Assembly (NCBI GenBank): GCA_003537755.1
Contig: DPQS01000034.1
Coordinates: 15,907-27,431, forward strand
DNA: 11,525 nt
Direction: 5' to 3'
DNA from: Clostridiales bacterium
GTDB taxonomy: Bacteria; Bacillota; Clostridia; Christensenellales; CAG-314
Part shown: piece after piece, positions 1 to 6,739 of the stretch
Position numbering within the stretch: the stretch's first letter is position 1
Layout of the letters: the number at the start of each line of letters is the position of its first letter
Position numbers and translations under genes: made by a program
Notes under the pieces: generated by a model
Seen by the model: only the letters and a program-made list of their open reading frames with translations
Databases searched by the model: none
Told to the model about the DNA's origin: nothing

Positions 1-322
1 TGGCATTTCTGCCTGCTACACGTGCGGCGGCAACAGACGTGTAAGCCGTCGTATTGGTGAACAAAATGAGAAATACGATATACGCAATTGCCAAAGCAAT
101 CGCGCTACCCTTCAGAATGTAATAAGGTACTATTTTGTCCTTCAGTTTTGCGCTGACAAATGCGCATACGCCGCTGCCGAAAGAGAAAATTACCGACAAA
201 ATCAGCCATTGAGAGGAATTGCCGAAAGTAAGGTCCGACATAAGCATGTAGACAAGTCCCGCTACGAAAATAGAAATGGTAGCCGCGTAATACACAATTG
301 TTTTGATTGTGGCTCTGGTCAT
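1..322 (-). CDS. Small multi-pass membrane protein, C-terminus cut by the window edge
   Basis: An open frame starts with ATG at 320-322 and runs off the left edge without a stop, giving 107 visible residues (MTRATIKTIVYYAATIS...). The start is supported by a GGAGG box at 328-332, five bases upstream. Three hydrophobic stretches look like membrane helices, at about residues 9-29, 38-58 and 69-88, with a short basic loop (KLKDK) at about 59-63 between the second and third. I recognise no family motif or catalytic residue. The gene begins 19 bases after the stop of the RDD-family gene, so the two are very likely one transcription unit and may act together in the membrane. Function is unknown; how much is missing beyond the edge cannot be told. 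Confidence 0.72.
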   Translation of the reverse strand, partial: MTRATIKTIVYYAATISIFVAGLVYMLMSDLTFGNSSQWLILSVIFSFGSGVCAFVSAKLKDKIVPYYILKGSAIALAIAYIVFLILFTNTTAYTSVAAARVAGRNA

Positions 323-341
323 AAAAACCTCCGATCCGTTG

Positions 342-1103
342 TCAATAATTTTGCTGTTCCGACTGCTGACGGGACACTTCCGCCTTGTAATCGACAAGGC
401 TGTCGTAATTGTCGAAAATCATCTGCGTTGCCATGTCCACCACTACGGTGTTGGCAAGCAAATCGTGAATAAACGAGTTTGTTTTTGTTGCGATAACGAG
501 GACAATCTGCAACAGCGCAAGCGCGGCGAGGACGATAAGCCCTACGATGCCCATAATGTTGAACATGATGCACACCACGATAAGCACAGGCACCATAGTT
601 TCGATTGTGTATTTGCCGAGAATTGCGCGGACAAACATCGCAAACGGAGTAACCCTGACGCCGTTACCGAACACAACGCCGATGTTGAACACCTTTTTGC
701 CTAACGTCTGACCGTTTTTAAGAATCAGCGGCACGACGAACTCCACAAGCAGTATCGCAACCAATATGGAAATGCTGGTAATCATAAACACGAGACTTGT
801 CACCAGTTGGTATTCCGCCATGGCTCCGCTGTCGTTTATCAACGCCTTGTATGCTTCGTCGTACTTTGCCTTTTCCGCTTCGGTAAAGGCCTCATACTCC
901 TCGGCGGTAATGTTGAACTTGACGTTGTACTGTTTTTCGTACTTGCCGTAGTAGACTTGCAGGTTTTCCGAGTGTTTATCGTAACCCGTTGCCCAACTGA
1001 GCAGCAACGCCACGCCCACTGCAATGATTGCAACCAATATCAAATCCAGCAAGAAAGCCGAAATTCTTTTTAAGAAACTTGCTTTTTGAATGTCGTAAAT
1101 CAT
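342..1103 (-). CDS. RDD family integral membrane protein
   Basis: The 253-residue product has the RDD family layout: Arg13 and Asp20 in the first membrane helix region (KRISAFLLDLILV), the loop motif GQTLGKKVFNIGVV at about 131-144, and the third conserved Asp (D214) in HDLLANTVVV near the C-terminus. Hydrophobic segments lie at about 16-36, 99-126, 155-180 and 183-207. Between the first two helices is a charged loop of about 60 residues (about 40-98), rich in Lys, Glu and Tyr, longer than in minimal RDD proteins and probably outside the membrane. RDD proteins are mostly uncharacterised; some have been linked to ion transport or envelope stress, but nothing here picks a substrate. The ATG at 1101-1103 has only a weak GC-rich Shine-Dalgarno upstream; no better internal start precedes the first helix. 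It heads a probable two-gene unit with the small membrane protein that follows. Confidence 0.85.
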   Translation of the reverse strand: MIYDIQKASFLKRISAFLLDLILVAIIAVGVALLLSWATGYDKHSENLQVYYGKYEKQYNVKFNITAEEYEAFTEAEKAKYDEAYKALINDSGAMAEYQLVTSLVFMITSISILVAILLVEFVVPLILKNGQTLGKKVFNIGVVFGNGVRVTPFAMFVRAILGKYTIETMVPVLIVVCIMFNIMGIVGLIVLAALALLQIVLVIATKTNSFIHDLLANTVVVDMATQMIFDNYDSLVDYKAEVSRQQSEQQNY

Positions 1104-1174
1104 CCGCAGGCAACCCCGAACCTACCGCAACCTTTTGTCACGGTTAAAAGTTTTCGCTTTATGTCACACGTCTC

Positions 1175-1188
1175 TTTGCCGCGGCAAA
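1175..1188. repeat. Perfect 14-bp palindrome in the RDD gene leader
   Basis: TTTGCCGCGGCAAA is a perfect inverted repeat without a spacer. It lies about 72 bases before the RDD-family start codon and about 85 bases downstream of the proposed promoter, so it would be in the 5' untranslated region. The lack of a loop suits a dimeric DNA-binding protein better than an RNA hairpin. No known regulator site is recognised, and a chance palindrome cannot be excluded. Confidence 0.35.
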
Positions 1189-1271
1189 ACGCTCGCAACC
1201 GTTCACACGCTTTGTGCAAATATCACGGTAAACGCATGTAAGCAACACGTTTTTCCACCGCAAAAACTCTT

Positions 1272-1300
1272 TTTATAATATATTATCGATACTTTGTCCG
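1272..1300 (-). promoter_or_regulatory. Candidate sigma-A promoter of the RDD / small membrane protein unit
   Basis: On the minus strand CGGACA (1295-1300) is followed by exactly 17 bases and TATAAA (1272-1277). The -10 box is good and the -35 box has four of six consensus bases. It is about 170 bases upstream of the RDD start codon, leaving a long leader that holds the palindrome at 1175-1188. The 349-base gap (1104-1452) has no gene. I see no convincing terminator in it for the phosphoesterase gene upstream, so read-through from that gene is possible. Confidence 0.4.
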
Positions 1301-1452
1301 TATCCTTTTAATATCATAACACAGTTTGTCGTTTCAATCAAGGCAAAAATGTAAATTCGCGACTAATTTTTTATTTATTACGACAAATTTACTTAAACTT
1401 TACCCGATTTTTGCATTTTTCGCGTTATCCAACGACTGTTTGACATCAAAAC

Positions 1453-3285
1453 TCACGCCGCGTAATCGTATTTTCCGACAAAATTTGCCGCAAGACAGTA
1501 CTGAACAGGTGCGACCTCAGACAACGAAGCCGTAATCGTAACGTCCTTTGTAAGGATGTCGCGGTTTGTAAACACGTTTTTGCCGTTGTAGTCGTCGGAA
1601 TTTATCGTGCCGACTTTCAATATGTAGTCGCGCGTCATTTCGCGGTAGTTGTACTTGCTGCCGTCCGCCTTGGTAAGGGCAATCGGTTCCATACGTCCGC
1701 TTTCAAATGCCGAAGCAGCGCGGTCGTACACACGGTTGGAATTCTGGTGCAACAGCACGTAGTCGATGATTGCAATCTTGTACACGTGCTTTGCGTCGTT
1801 TACCACCCTTTCGCCGGACACGCGCCAGAAGTAATTGTTTCGCGCCAGCGTAATAAGGTTTGTGCCGGTAACTTCGGCAATGTACACCACGTTGTCGAAC
1901 GGCAACGATTCGTACAGTTTGCCGTAGGTGATTGTGCCGCCGGGCAGGTTGGTACGTGCCTGGTTGGTAAGCGCAAGCACGATGTCGTCGTAACCTTGGC
2001 TCACGGCGTATTCCGCCATGGCGCGGCAGGCAAGGCGAGGCATTTCGGCAGTGTTGCCGAGGTAAGAGTCAACGTTGCCCAGTTTTTGCGCAGCCATCTG
2101 TTCGTAATCTTCGGCATAGGTGTCCACGATTTGCTGAATGGATTGGTCGCTGTCCCACGATGAACTGTATCTGATATTTTCGTAGGTGTTACAGGACACT
2201 TCGCCGCTCGCAGTCACGTCAAGTCTGACATGAGACACCATCTGACCGTAACTCATTCCTTGCAGGAAGGGCGTGCCGCCGACCGTAATGTCGCATTCGG
2301 CTTCGTGACTGTGTCCGCAAAATACGGCGTCGGCGTAGTCGTCGATGTCAAAGTCGCTGTTTGCCATAAACAAAGTGTTTTGGGGAGCGTGAATGCTGAC
2401 CACCACCACGTGGCAACCTTCTTCGTAGCGCAGTTTCTGCGACAAACCGGGGATGATTTCGCGCGGGTCTTTGAAACCGATGTCCTGTACGAGGTTGGAA
2501 CTGATCGAAGTAATCTGGTCCTTGCCTATCACGCCGATAATGCCCACTTTAAGACCGCTAGGAAGTTGTTTGATTGTATATTCGCGCGCGATGTCGCTTG
2601 CAAATTCGCCGAACTCACGCGTTTTTGCGTCCCACTTGTAGATGTTTGCGCCAAGGAAGGGCGTTTTTGCGTATGCCGACAGCTCTCTGACCTTGTCAAG
2701 CCCCCAGTCAAACTCGTGGTTGCCATAGGTAAAACTGTCAAAGCCGATGTTGTCCATGCAGTCGGTAAGCAATTTGCCGTAGTTACTGTTGCTTGCCACA
2801 CTGCCCTGAAACATGTCGCCGCTGTTAATCAGCAAAGTGTTTGCGTTGTCCAGTTTGCGCTGTTTGAAGTACATGCCGAACTGGGCAATACGTTCAACCT
2901 TGCCGTGAAAATCGTTGATTGCGTACAAATCCAGCGACGTATCTTCAAGCACTATTACGGGGATCACGCCTGTAATTTCATATCCGCAGAAGCAGGTGGA
3001 TTTTTTGGTGCCTTCGCTTGTGGTAGTTGCAGGCGTTACGATTGTCCAATCGGTAAACTCGTGGACCGACGTTTTCTTTTGACCGCACTCGCAGGTCTGC
3101 CAGTGATTTACGTCGTCATACTCGTAGTCACCGTCAAAAACGTGCACGTGCGGTTTCGTTCCGCCGTTGTTACCGCCACCGTTATTATTGTTACTACCGC
3201 CGCCTATTCCGTCACAGGCAACAAACGCCACCGACATACAAAGGCACAGTACAAGACACAAAATAACTAAAATTCTTTTGTTCAT
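1453..3285 (-). CDS. Lipoprotein 5'-nucleotidase / 2',3'-cyclic phosphodiesterase-type metallophosphoesterase
   Basis: The product (610 residues) is a surface-anchored enzyme of the UshA/YfkN 5'-nucleotidase family, which hydrolyses phosphate from extracellular nucleotides or related phosphoesters. I start it at ATG 3283-3285, 96 bases inside the longest frame, because this gives MNKRILVILC and a signal peptide ending in lipobox FVAC (Cys24), and has GGAG at 3292-3295. After Cys24 comes a Gly/Asn linker (about 27-42), then a small Cys/His/Trp module (about 46-110, with CECG at 65-68 and CFCG at 98-101). The catalytic domain shows NDFHG (D125, H127), SGD (D157), GNHEFD (188-193), SIHA (H299) and GHSH (324-327), all the expected dimetal ligands. 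The C-terminal substrate domain has TITYGKLYESLPFDN (451-465) and FWRVSG (486-491). No cell-wall sorting motif is seen at the C-terminus. Family assignment is secure; the exact substrate is not. Confidence 0.92.
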   Translation of the reverse strand: MNKRILVILCLVLCLCMSVAFVACDGIGGGSNNNNGGGNNGGTKPHVHVFDGDYEYDDVNHWQTCECGQKKTSVHEFTDWTIVTPATTTSEGTKKSTCFCGYEITGVIPVIVLEDTSLDLYAINDFHGKVERIAQFGMYFKQRKLDNANTLLINSGDMFQGSVASNSNYGKLLTDCMDNIGFDSFTYGNHEFDWGLDKVRELSAYAKTPFLGANIYKWDAKTREFGEFASDIAREYTIKQLPSGLKVGIIGVIGKDQITSISSNLVQDIGFKDPREIIPGLSQKLRYEEGCHVVVVSIHAPQNTLFMANSDFDIDDYADAVFCGHSHEAECDITVGGTPFLQGMSYGQMVSHVRLDVTASGEVSCNTYENIRYSSSWDSDQSIQQIVDTYAEDYEQMAAQKLGNVDSYLGNTAEMPRLACRAMAEYAVSQGYDDIVLALTNQARTNLPGGTITYGKLYESLPFDNVVYIAEVTGTNLITLARNNYFWRVSGERVVNDAKHVYKIAIIDYVLLHQNSNRVYDRAASAFESGRMEPIALTKADGSKYNYREMTRDYILKVGTINSDDYNGKNVFTNRDILTKDVTITASLSEVAPVQYCLAANFVGKYDYAA

Positions 3286-3291
3286 CCGTTT

Positions 3292-3295
3292 CTCC
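3292..3295 (-). promoter_or_regulatory. Ribosome binding site that fixes the start of the lipoprotein phosphoesterase
   Basis: GGAG on the minus strand sits six bases before the ATG at 3283-3285. The upstream in-frame ATG at 3379-3381 would add 32 residues ahead of an otherwise perfect lipoprotein signal peptide, so it is not used here. Confidence 0.75.
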
Positions 3296-3535
3296 GTTGT
3301 TGAGTAAAATAATATGTTTAAGACAACCCGACACAGACTCGAAGCCGTGCCGAACAAGTTTTTGTCGTCAGAGGATTGCACAACAGGGCGCAGATGCCCA
3401 ACAAAAAAATAGCCGTTTGCGCAGCGACGTCAGGCAATGTGCAAATTCGGCAACACAAACCTTTCGGCTAAATATTTGCGGTTGGTCACAAACAATCCTT
3501 TGAATGACAATTATACACCTTTGTTGAGAATAAGT
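3296..3535. other. Intergenic region upstream of the phosphoesterase gene; no gene seen
   Basis: These 240 bases between the alaS terminator and the phosphoesterase ribosome binding site hold no coding frame with a plausible start, and no RNA structure that I recognise. The phosphoesterase promoter must lie here if the alaS terminator is efficient. A TATTAT box occurs just before the ribosome binding site on the minus strand, but no good -35 box is placed 16-18 bases before it, so I do not call a promoter. Confidence 0.4.
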
Positions 3536-3569
3536 AAAGGGGTAAAGCGCAAAATTGCCTTACCCCTTT
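3536..3569 (-). terminator. Rho-independent terminator of alaS
   Basis: AAAGGGGTAA (3536-3545) and TTACCCCTTT (3560-3569) form a perfect 10-bp stem around a 14-base loop that can pair by two further bases. On the minus strand the stem is followed by a T-rich stretch (TTTACTTATTCT). It lies 81 bases beyond the alaS stop codon. The U-tract is interrupted, so it may be leaky; on the plus strand there is no gene that it could end. Confidence 0.75.
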
Positions 3570-3649
3570 AATGAAAATTACATTGATTTTAATCGCTTAT
3601 GGTCATTTTCGCATTATAGAATGCTGATTTTGTCCGCAAGAAAACGTGA

Positions 3650-5437
3650 CTAACGTTCAAGAATTGCCTTGATACGACGTACGCCGCTGCTGCTGGATTG
3701 CTCCTTCTGAATGACGAAATGACCCAGTTGTCCGGTGTGTTCCGCGTGAGGACCGCCGCAGATTTCCTTGCTGAAGTCACCCATTGTGTACACCTTGACT
3801 ACTTCGCCGTACTTATCGCCGAACAAACCGATTGCGCCCGTTTTACGCGCCTCTTCGACGGGCATTTCTTCGCAGGTAATCGGCAAGTCGCGCTGAATTG
3901 CGTCATTGACAAGACGCTGTGTTTCTGCAATTTCTTCCGCCGTCATCGGACGAGAGAAACTGAAGTCGAAACGAAGTCGTTCCGGCGTGATGTTGCTGCC
4001 CTTTTGCTTCACCTCGTCGCCCAGTACTTTTCTCAGCGCAGCCTGCAGCAGGTGGGTTGCCGTGTGCAGATAGGTGGTTTCGATTCCGCCGCCTTCCGCC
4101 ATGCCGCCCTTGAAACGTTGTTCGCTGCCTGCATGCGACTTAGCCTGGTGCTCGGCAAACTTTTGTTTGAAACCTTCCACGTCAACGGTGTAGCCGTTTT
4201 CCGCAGCAAGTTCCTCCGTCATTTCGATGGGGAAACCGAACGTGTCGTACAGTTTGAACGCAGTGCCGCCGGGAACGACGTTGCCCTGAATGTGGCTGAT
4301 AACCTTGGTAAATTCCTTTTCGCCTGCAACAAGCGTTTTGCTGAACTTGTCCTCTTCCTTATTCAGTTCGTCGATGATTTTGTCGTGATTCTGCGTAAGT
4401 TCGGGATAGACGTCCTTGTAGACGTCGATGTACACCTTGGCAATTTCCGCAATGCTGCCCTTTGGCATACCGAGACTGTTTGCCATACGCACCGCGCGAC
4501 GGATAAGACGGCGAAGCACGTATCCCTGGTCAACGTTGCTTGGCACCACGCCCACGGGGTCGCCCAGCAGGAAAGTGCTTGTACGCACGTGGTCGGCGAT
4601 TATACGCATTGCACGCATCGTCTTGGGGTCGGAGTTGTACTTTTTGCCGCTCAGTTCCTCGATTTTTGCAAACGCGCCCTGGAACAGGTCGATGTCGTAA
4701 ACCGACTTGAATCCGTTAAGTACGCACACGGTACGTTCCAGTCCCATGCCGGTGTCGACGTTCTTCTGCGTAAGGGGCAGATAGGTGCCGTCCGCCTGAC
4801 GGTTGAACTGCATAAATACGTTGTTCCAGATTTCCAGATACTTGCCGCAGTCGCAGGACGGATCGCAGTGATCGCTGCATGCGGGCTTACCCGTATCCCA
4901 GAAAATTTCCGTATCGGGACCGCAGGGACCCGTAGTGCCGGCAATCCACCAGTTGTGCTTTTTGGGCAGATAGTAAATGCGTTCCTTGGGGATACCGCAC
5001 TCTTCCCACACCTTTGCGCTGTCCTCGTCGCGAGGCGCGTCGTCGTCGCCTGCAAACACCGTTACCGAAATGCGGTCGGGGTCAAGTCCGAGGTACTTCT
5101 TGCTGGTCAGAAATTCGTAACTCCACTTGATGGATTGGTGATTGAAGTAATCGCCGAGGCTCCAGTTACCCAGCATTTCGAAGAAGGTAAGGTGGCTGTC
5201 GTCGCCGACCTCTTCGATGTCGCCCGTGCGCACGCACTTCTGTACGTCGGCCAGGCGGTGTCCCTTGGGGTGAGATTGTCCCATAAGGTACGGAATAAGC
5301 GGGTGCATACCTGCCGTGGTAAACAGCACGCTGGGGTCGTTTTCGGGAATAAGGCTTGCCGACTGAATTACGGCGTGTCCTCTCTCGGCAAAAAATCCGA
5401 GATACTTTTCTCTCAAAAATTCCGATGTGATTTTCAT
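3650..5437 (-). CDS. alaS: Alanine--tRNA ligase, short form without C-terminal DHHA1/C-Ala region
   Basis: AlaRS charges tRNA-Ala with alanine in the cytoplasm. This copy has 595 residues, against about 870-880 for the common bacterial enzyme. The class II catalytic core begins at the N-terminus (FTTAGMHPLIPYLMGQ at about 39-54; GNWSLGDYF at about 90-98; DTGMGLER at 228-235), then the tRNA-recognition helices (ADHVRTSTFLLGD at 281-293; GYVLRRLIRRAVR at 305-317). The editing domain keeps both metal-binding pairs, HTATH (H458, H462) and CGGPH (C560, H564). The protein ends soon afterwards in SSSSGVRRIKAILER, which is the usual end of the editing domain, so it is a complete short form rather than a frameshifted gene: the stop is followed by untranslated sequence and a terminator. 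A cysteine cluster at 187-197 may bind zinc. AGAGG lies about ten bases before the ATG. I see no T-box leader. Confidence 0.93.
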   Translation of the reverse strand: MKITSEFLREKYLGFFAERGHAVIQSASLIPENDPSVLFTTAGMHPLIPYLMGQSHPKGHRLADVQKCVRTGDIEEVGDDSHLTFFEMLGNWSLGDYFNHQSIKWSYEFLTSKKYLGLDPDRISVTVFAGDDDAPRDEDSAKVWEECGIPKERIYYLPKKHNWWIAGTTGPCGPDTEIFWDTGKPACSDHCDPSCDCGKYLEIWNNVFMQFNRQADGTYLPLTQKNVDTGMGLERTVCVLNGFKSVYDIDLFQGAFAKIEELSGKKYNSDPKTMRAMRIIADHVRTSTFLLGDPVGVVPSNVDQGYVLRRLIRRAVRMANSLGMPKGSIAEIAKVYIDVYKDVYPELTQNHDKIIDELNKEEDKFSKTLVAGEKEFTKVISHIQGNVVPGGTAFKLYDTFGFPIEMTEELAAENGYTVDVEGFKQKFAEHQAKSHAGSEQRFKGGMAEGGGIETTYLHTATHLLQAALRKVLGDEVKQKGSNITPERLRFDFSFSRPMTAEEIAETQRLVNDAIQRDLPITCEEMPVEEARKTGAIGLFGDKYGEVVKVYTMGDFSKEICGGPHAEHTGQLGHFVIQKEQSSSSGVRRIKAILER

Positions 5438-5616
5438 TGTAGTAGACCTCTGTCAAACTTTGTGTATTGTCGCGGCAATCAGGCACCTACGGAAAAAGCC
5501 GCACGTACAAAAGCCGCGTTTAATATTTATTTCTGCACGGTAAAGTCGGCAAAAAACGCAAACGTATGCAAAATTTGCTTACAAAAATATCGTTTTGCGC
5601 CTATCATAACAGTGCA
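5438..5616. other. alaS upstream region; no T-box or clear promoter seen
   Basis: The 179 bases between the preceding terminator and alaS are A/T-rich on the minus strand but contain no good -35/-10 pair; TTGCCG and TAAATA at 17-base spacing is the best and is weak. T-box leaders often precede alaS in Bacillota; the conserved AGGGTGGNACCGCG box is absent, and the space is short for a full specifier stem. Confidence 0.35.
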
Positions 5617-5646
5617 AAAGACCGAGCCACCTAAGGCGCGGTCTTT
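5617..5646 (-). terminator. Rho-independent terminator of the zinc-ribbon gene pair
   Basis: AAAGACCG (5617-5624 on the plus strand) pairs with CGGTCTTT (5639-5646), with four more possible pairs inside around a small loop. On the minus strand the stem runs straight into TTTTGC, a short U-tract. It lies 46 bases past the stop codon of the membrane zinc-ribbon gene and separates that unit from alaS. Confidence 0.7.
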
Positions 5647-5655
5647 GTAATAAAT

Positions 5656-5707
5656 TCAATTGTAAACTACGCTTGCACTTCTCAATTGTAAACTACGCCT
5701 GCACTTC
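5656..5707. repeat. 26-bp tandem duplication spanning the stop codon of the membrane zinc-ribbon gene
   Basis: Two adjacent 26-base copies (5656-5681 and 5682-5707) differ only at one position (T5673 against C5699). The right copy encodes the last four residues (EVQA) and the TAG stop of the gene; the left copy repeats the same codons and a second TAG just past the stop. The duplication therefore adds nothing to the protein. It looks like a recent slippage or short-homology event. Confidence 0.9.
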
Positions 5708-6739
5708 GCCGACAATCTTTTTTCTGCCGCGCTTTGCAATGAGCGAGTAGATGTAGAACAGCCAGTAGTAGGCAGGTACGACGTAGATGTAGATGGTACC
5801 GAACACCATGCCGCCGCCCAGCTTAGCCGAGTCGAACCAACCGAGAATCGTGCCGAGAATACCTGTCTGTTCGGGAATGATGCCGACCTGAAGAAGATAT
5901 CCGAGGGCCGATACGATTGTCGTCAGAATTGCCATAACAAGGAAGAACCAGTTGCCTTTCTTGCTGCGACGTCCGCTGAAGATACGGATGATGACGACAA
6001 GCAGATGCATAACCATTGTGATTGCAAGGATTGCGCTGCTGACAAGCATAATCATCTGCGGTACGGACACGTTTTTGAATGCGCCCATTCCGCTTCCGGT
6101 AAATGCACTGATAAGAATGTCAACAAGTCCGTTGCTGCCGATTACTTCGTCCCACAGGTATTTGCGGGTGTTTTCCGCACCGCCGACGTTGGTAAAACCG
6201 CCGTCTATACGAGAAGGAAGGAAACGTCCTACGGGTAAAATGATTGCGTAAGCAAACACAAGCAACAACAATGCTGCGACTATTGCGAATGCGCGACCGC
6301 TCTTTTTGCTGCGGGTCTTGTATTCGTACTTGACAAGTTTCTTGTTCTTTTGTTTCTTTGCCTTCTTGTCCGCTTTGGCGTCTGCCGGAGCGTCGGCTTG
6401 TCCGACCGTCGTTACGGGCGTGACGGCAACGGCGTTGGTCGTATCGGGGGAAACATATCCCACTGTTGCGAAACTGTGACCGCATGTGCAAACGTTTTCT
6501 TCAGCAGGCACTTCGCGACCGCACTTCGGACAAATCTTTGTCATCGCGCCGCTTCTTATTGGCGTGCCGCAGTTACGGCAGAAATTTGCCAGGGGACTGT
6601 TGCGAGTGTGACACTTGTGGCAGACAACCACTTCCTGCGGAACAACAAGTTTTGCACCGCATCTTGCGCAAAAACGAGCATTCAGCGAATTGCTGTTGTT
6701 GCAATGCGGACAAATGTTGAAACTGTTTGAACTATTCAT
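5693..6739 (-). CDS. Membrane protein with three N-terminal zinc ribbons
   Basis: The 348-residue product has three zinc ribbons: C10-C13-C24-C27, C40-C43-C54-C57 and C70-C73-C84-C86. The first two have C-x2-C-x10-C-x2-C spacing; the third ends in C-x-C. A linker (about 90-120) rich in Ala, Thr, Val and Pro leads to a strongly basic stretch (about 124-149, KKAKKQKNKK...), then four hydrophobic segments at about 150-170, 229-251, 264-286 and 310-334. The positive-inside rule puts the zinc ribbons and basic stretch in the cytoplasm. Its ATG (6737-6739) overlaps the stop of the seven-ribbon gene as ATGA, and GGAGGT at 6746-6751 lies inside that gene, so the two are translationally coupled. Ribbon-plus-membrane proteins of this kind are common in clostridia but mostly unassigned; binding of nucleic acid, protein or simply zinc is possible. 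Confidence 0.85.
   Translation of the reverse strand: MNSSNSFNICPHCNNSNSLNARFCARCGAKLVVPQEVVVCHKCHTRNSPLANFCRNCGTPIRSGAMTKICPKCGREVPAEENVCTCGHSFATVGYVSPDTTNAVAVTPVTTVGQADAPADAKADKKAKKQKNKKLVKYEYKTRSKKSGRAFAIVAALLLLVFAYAIILPVGRFLPSRIDGGFTNVGGAENTRKYLWDEVIGSNGLVDILISAFTGSGMGAFKNVSVPQMIMLVSSAILAITMVMHLLVVIIRIFSGRRSKKGNWFFLVMAILTTIVSALGYLLQVGIIPEQTGILGTILGWFDSAKLGGGMVFGTIYIYVVPAYYWLFYIYSLIAKRGRKKIVGEVQA

Noticed and set aside
3613..3635. TATAAT on the minus strand just after the alaS stop, possible promoter of a small RNA ending at the 3536-3569 terminator
   Set aside because: The only -35-like word (TTGCGG) is 15 bases away and poor, and the hairpin is fully explained as the alaS terminator.
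5617..5646. Possible T-box antiterminator in front of alaS
   Set aside because: The stem contains CCGCG-like words, but the conserved T-box sequence is absent, and the hairpin lies only 46 bases after the preceding gene's stop, with no room for specifier stem I.
3698..5650. 650-codon open frame on the plus strand opposite alaS
   Set aside because: It is antisense to a well-recognised synthetase. Its translation is compositionally odd and matches nothing I know. Avoidance of TTA, CTA and TCA codons in the real gene leaves this frame free of stops. The same holds for the long plus-strand frames opposite dnaB, glnS and the phosphoesterase gene.
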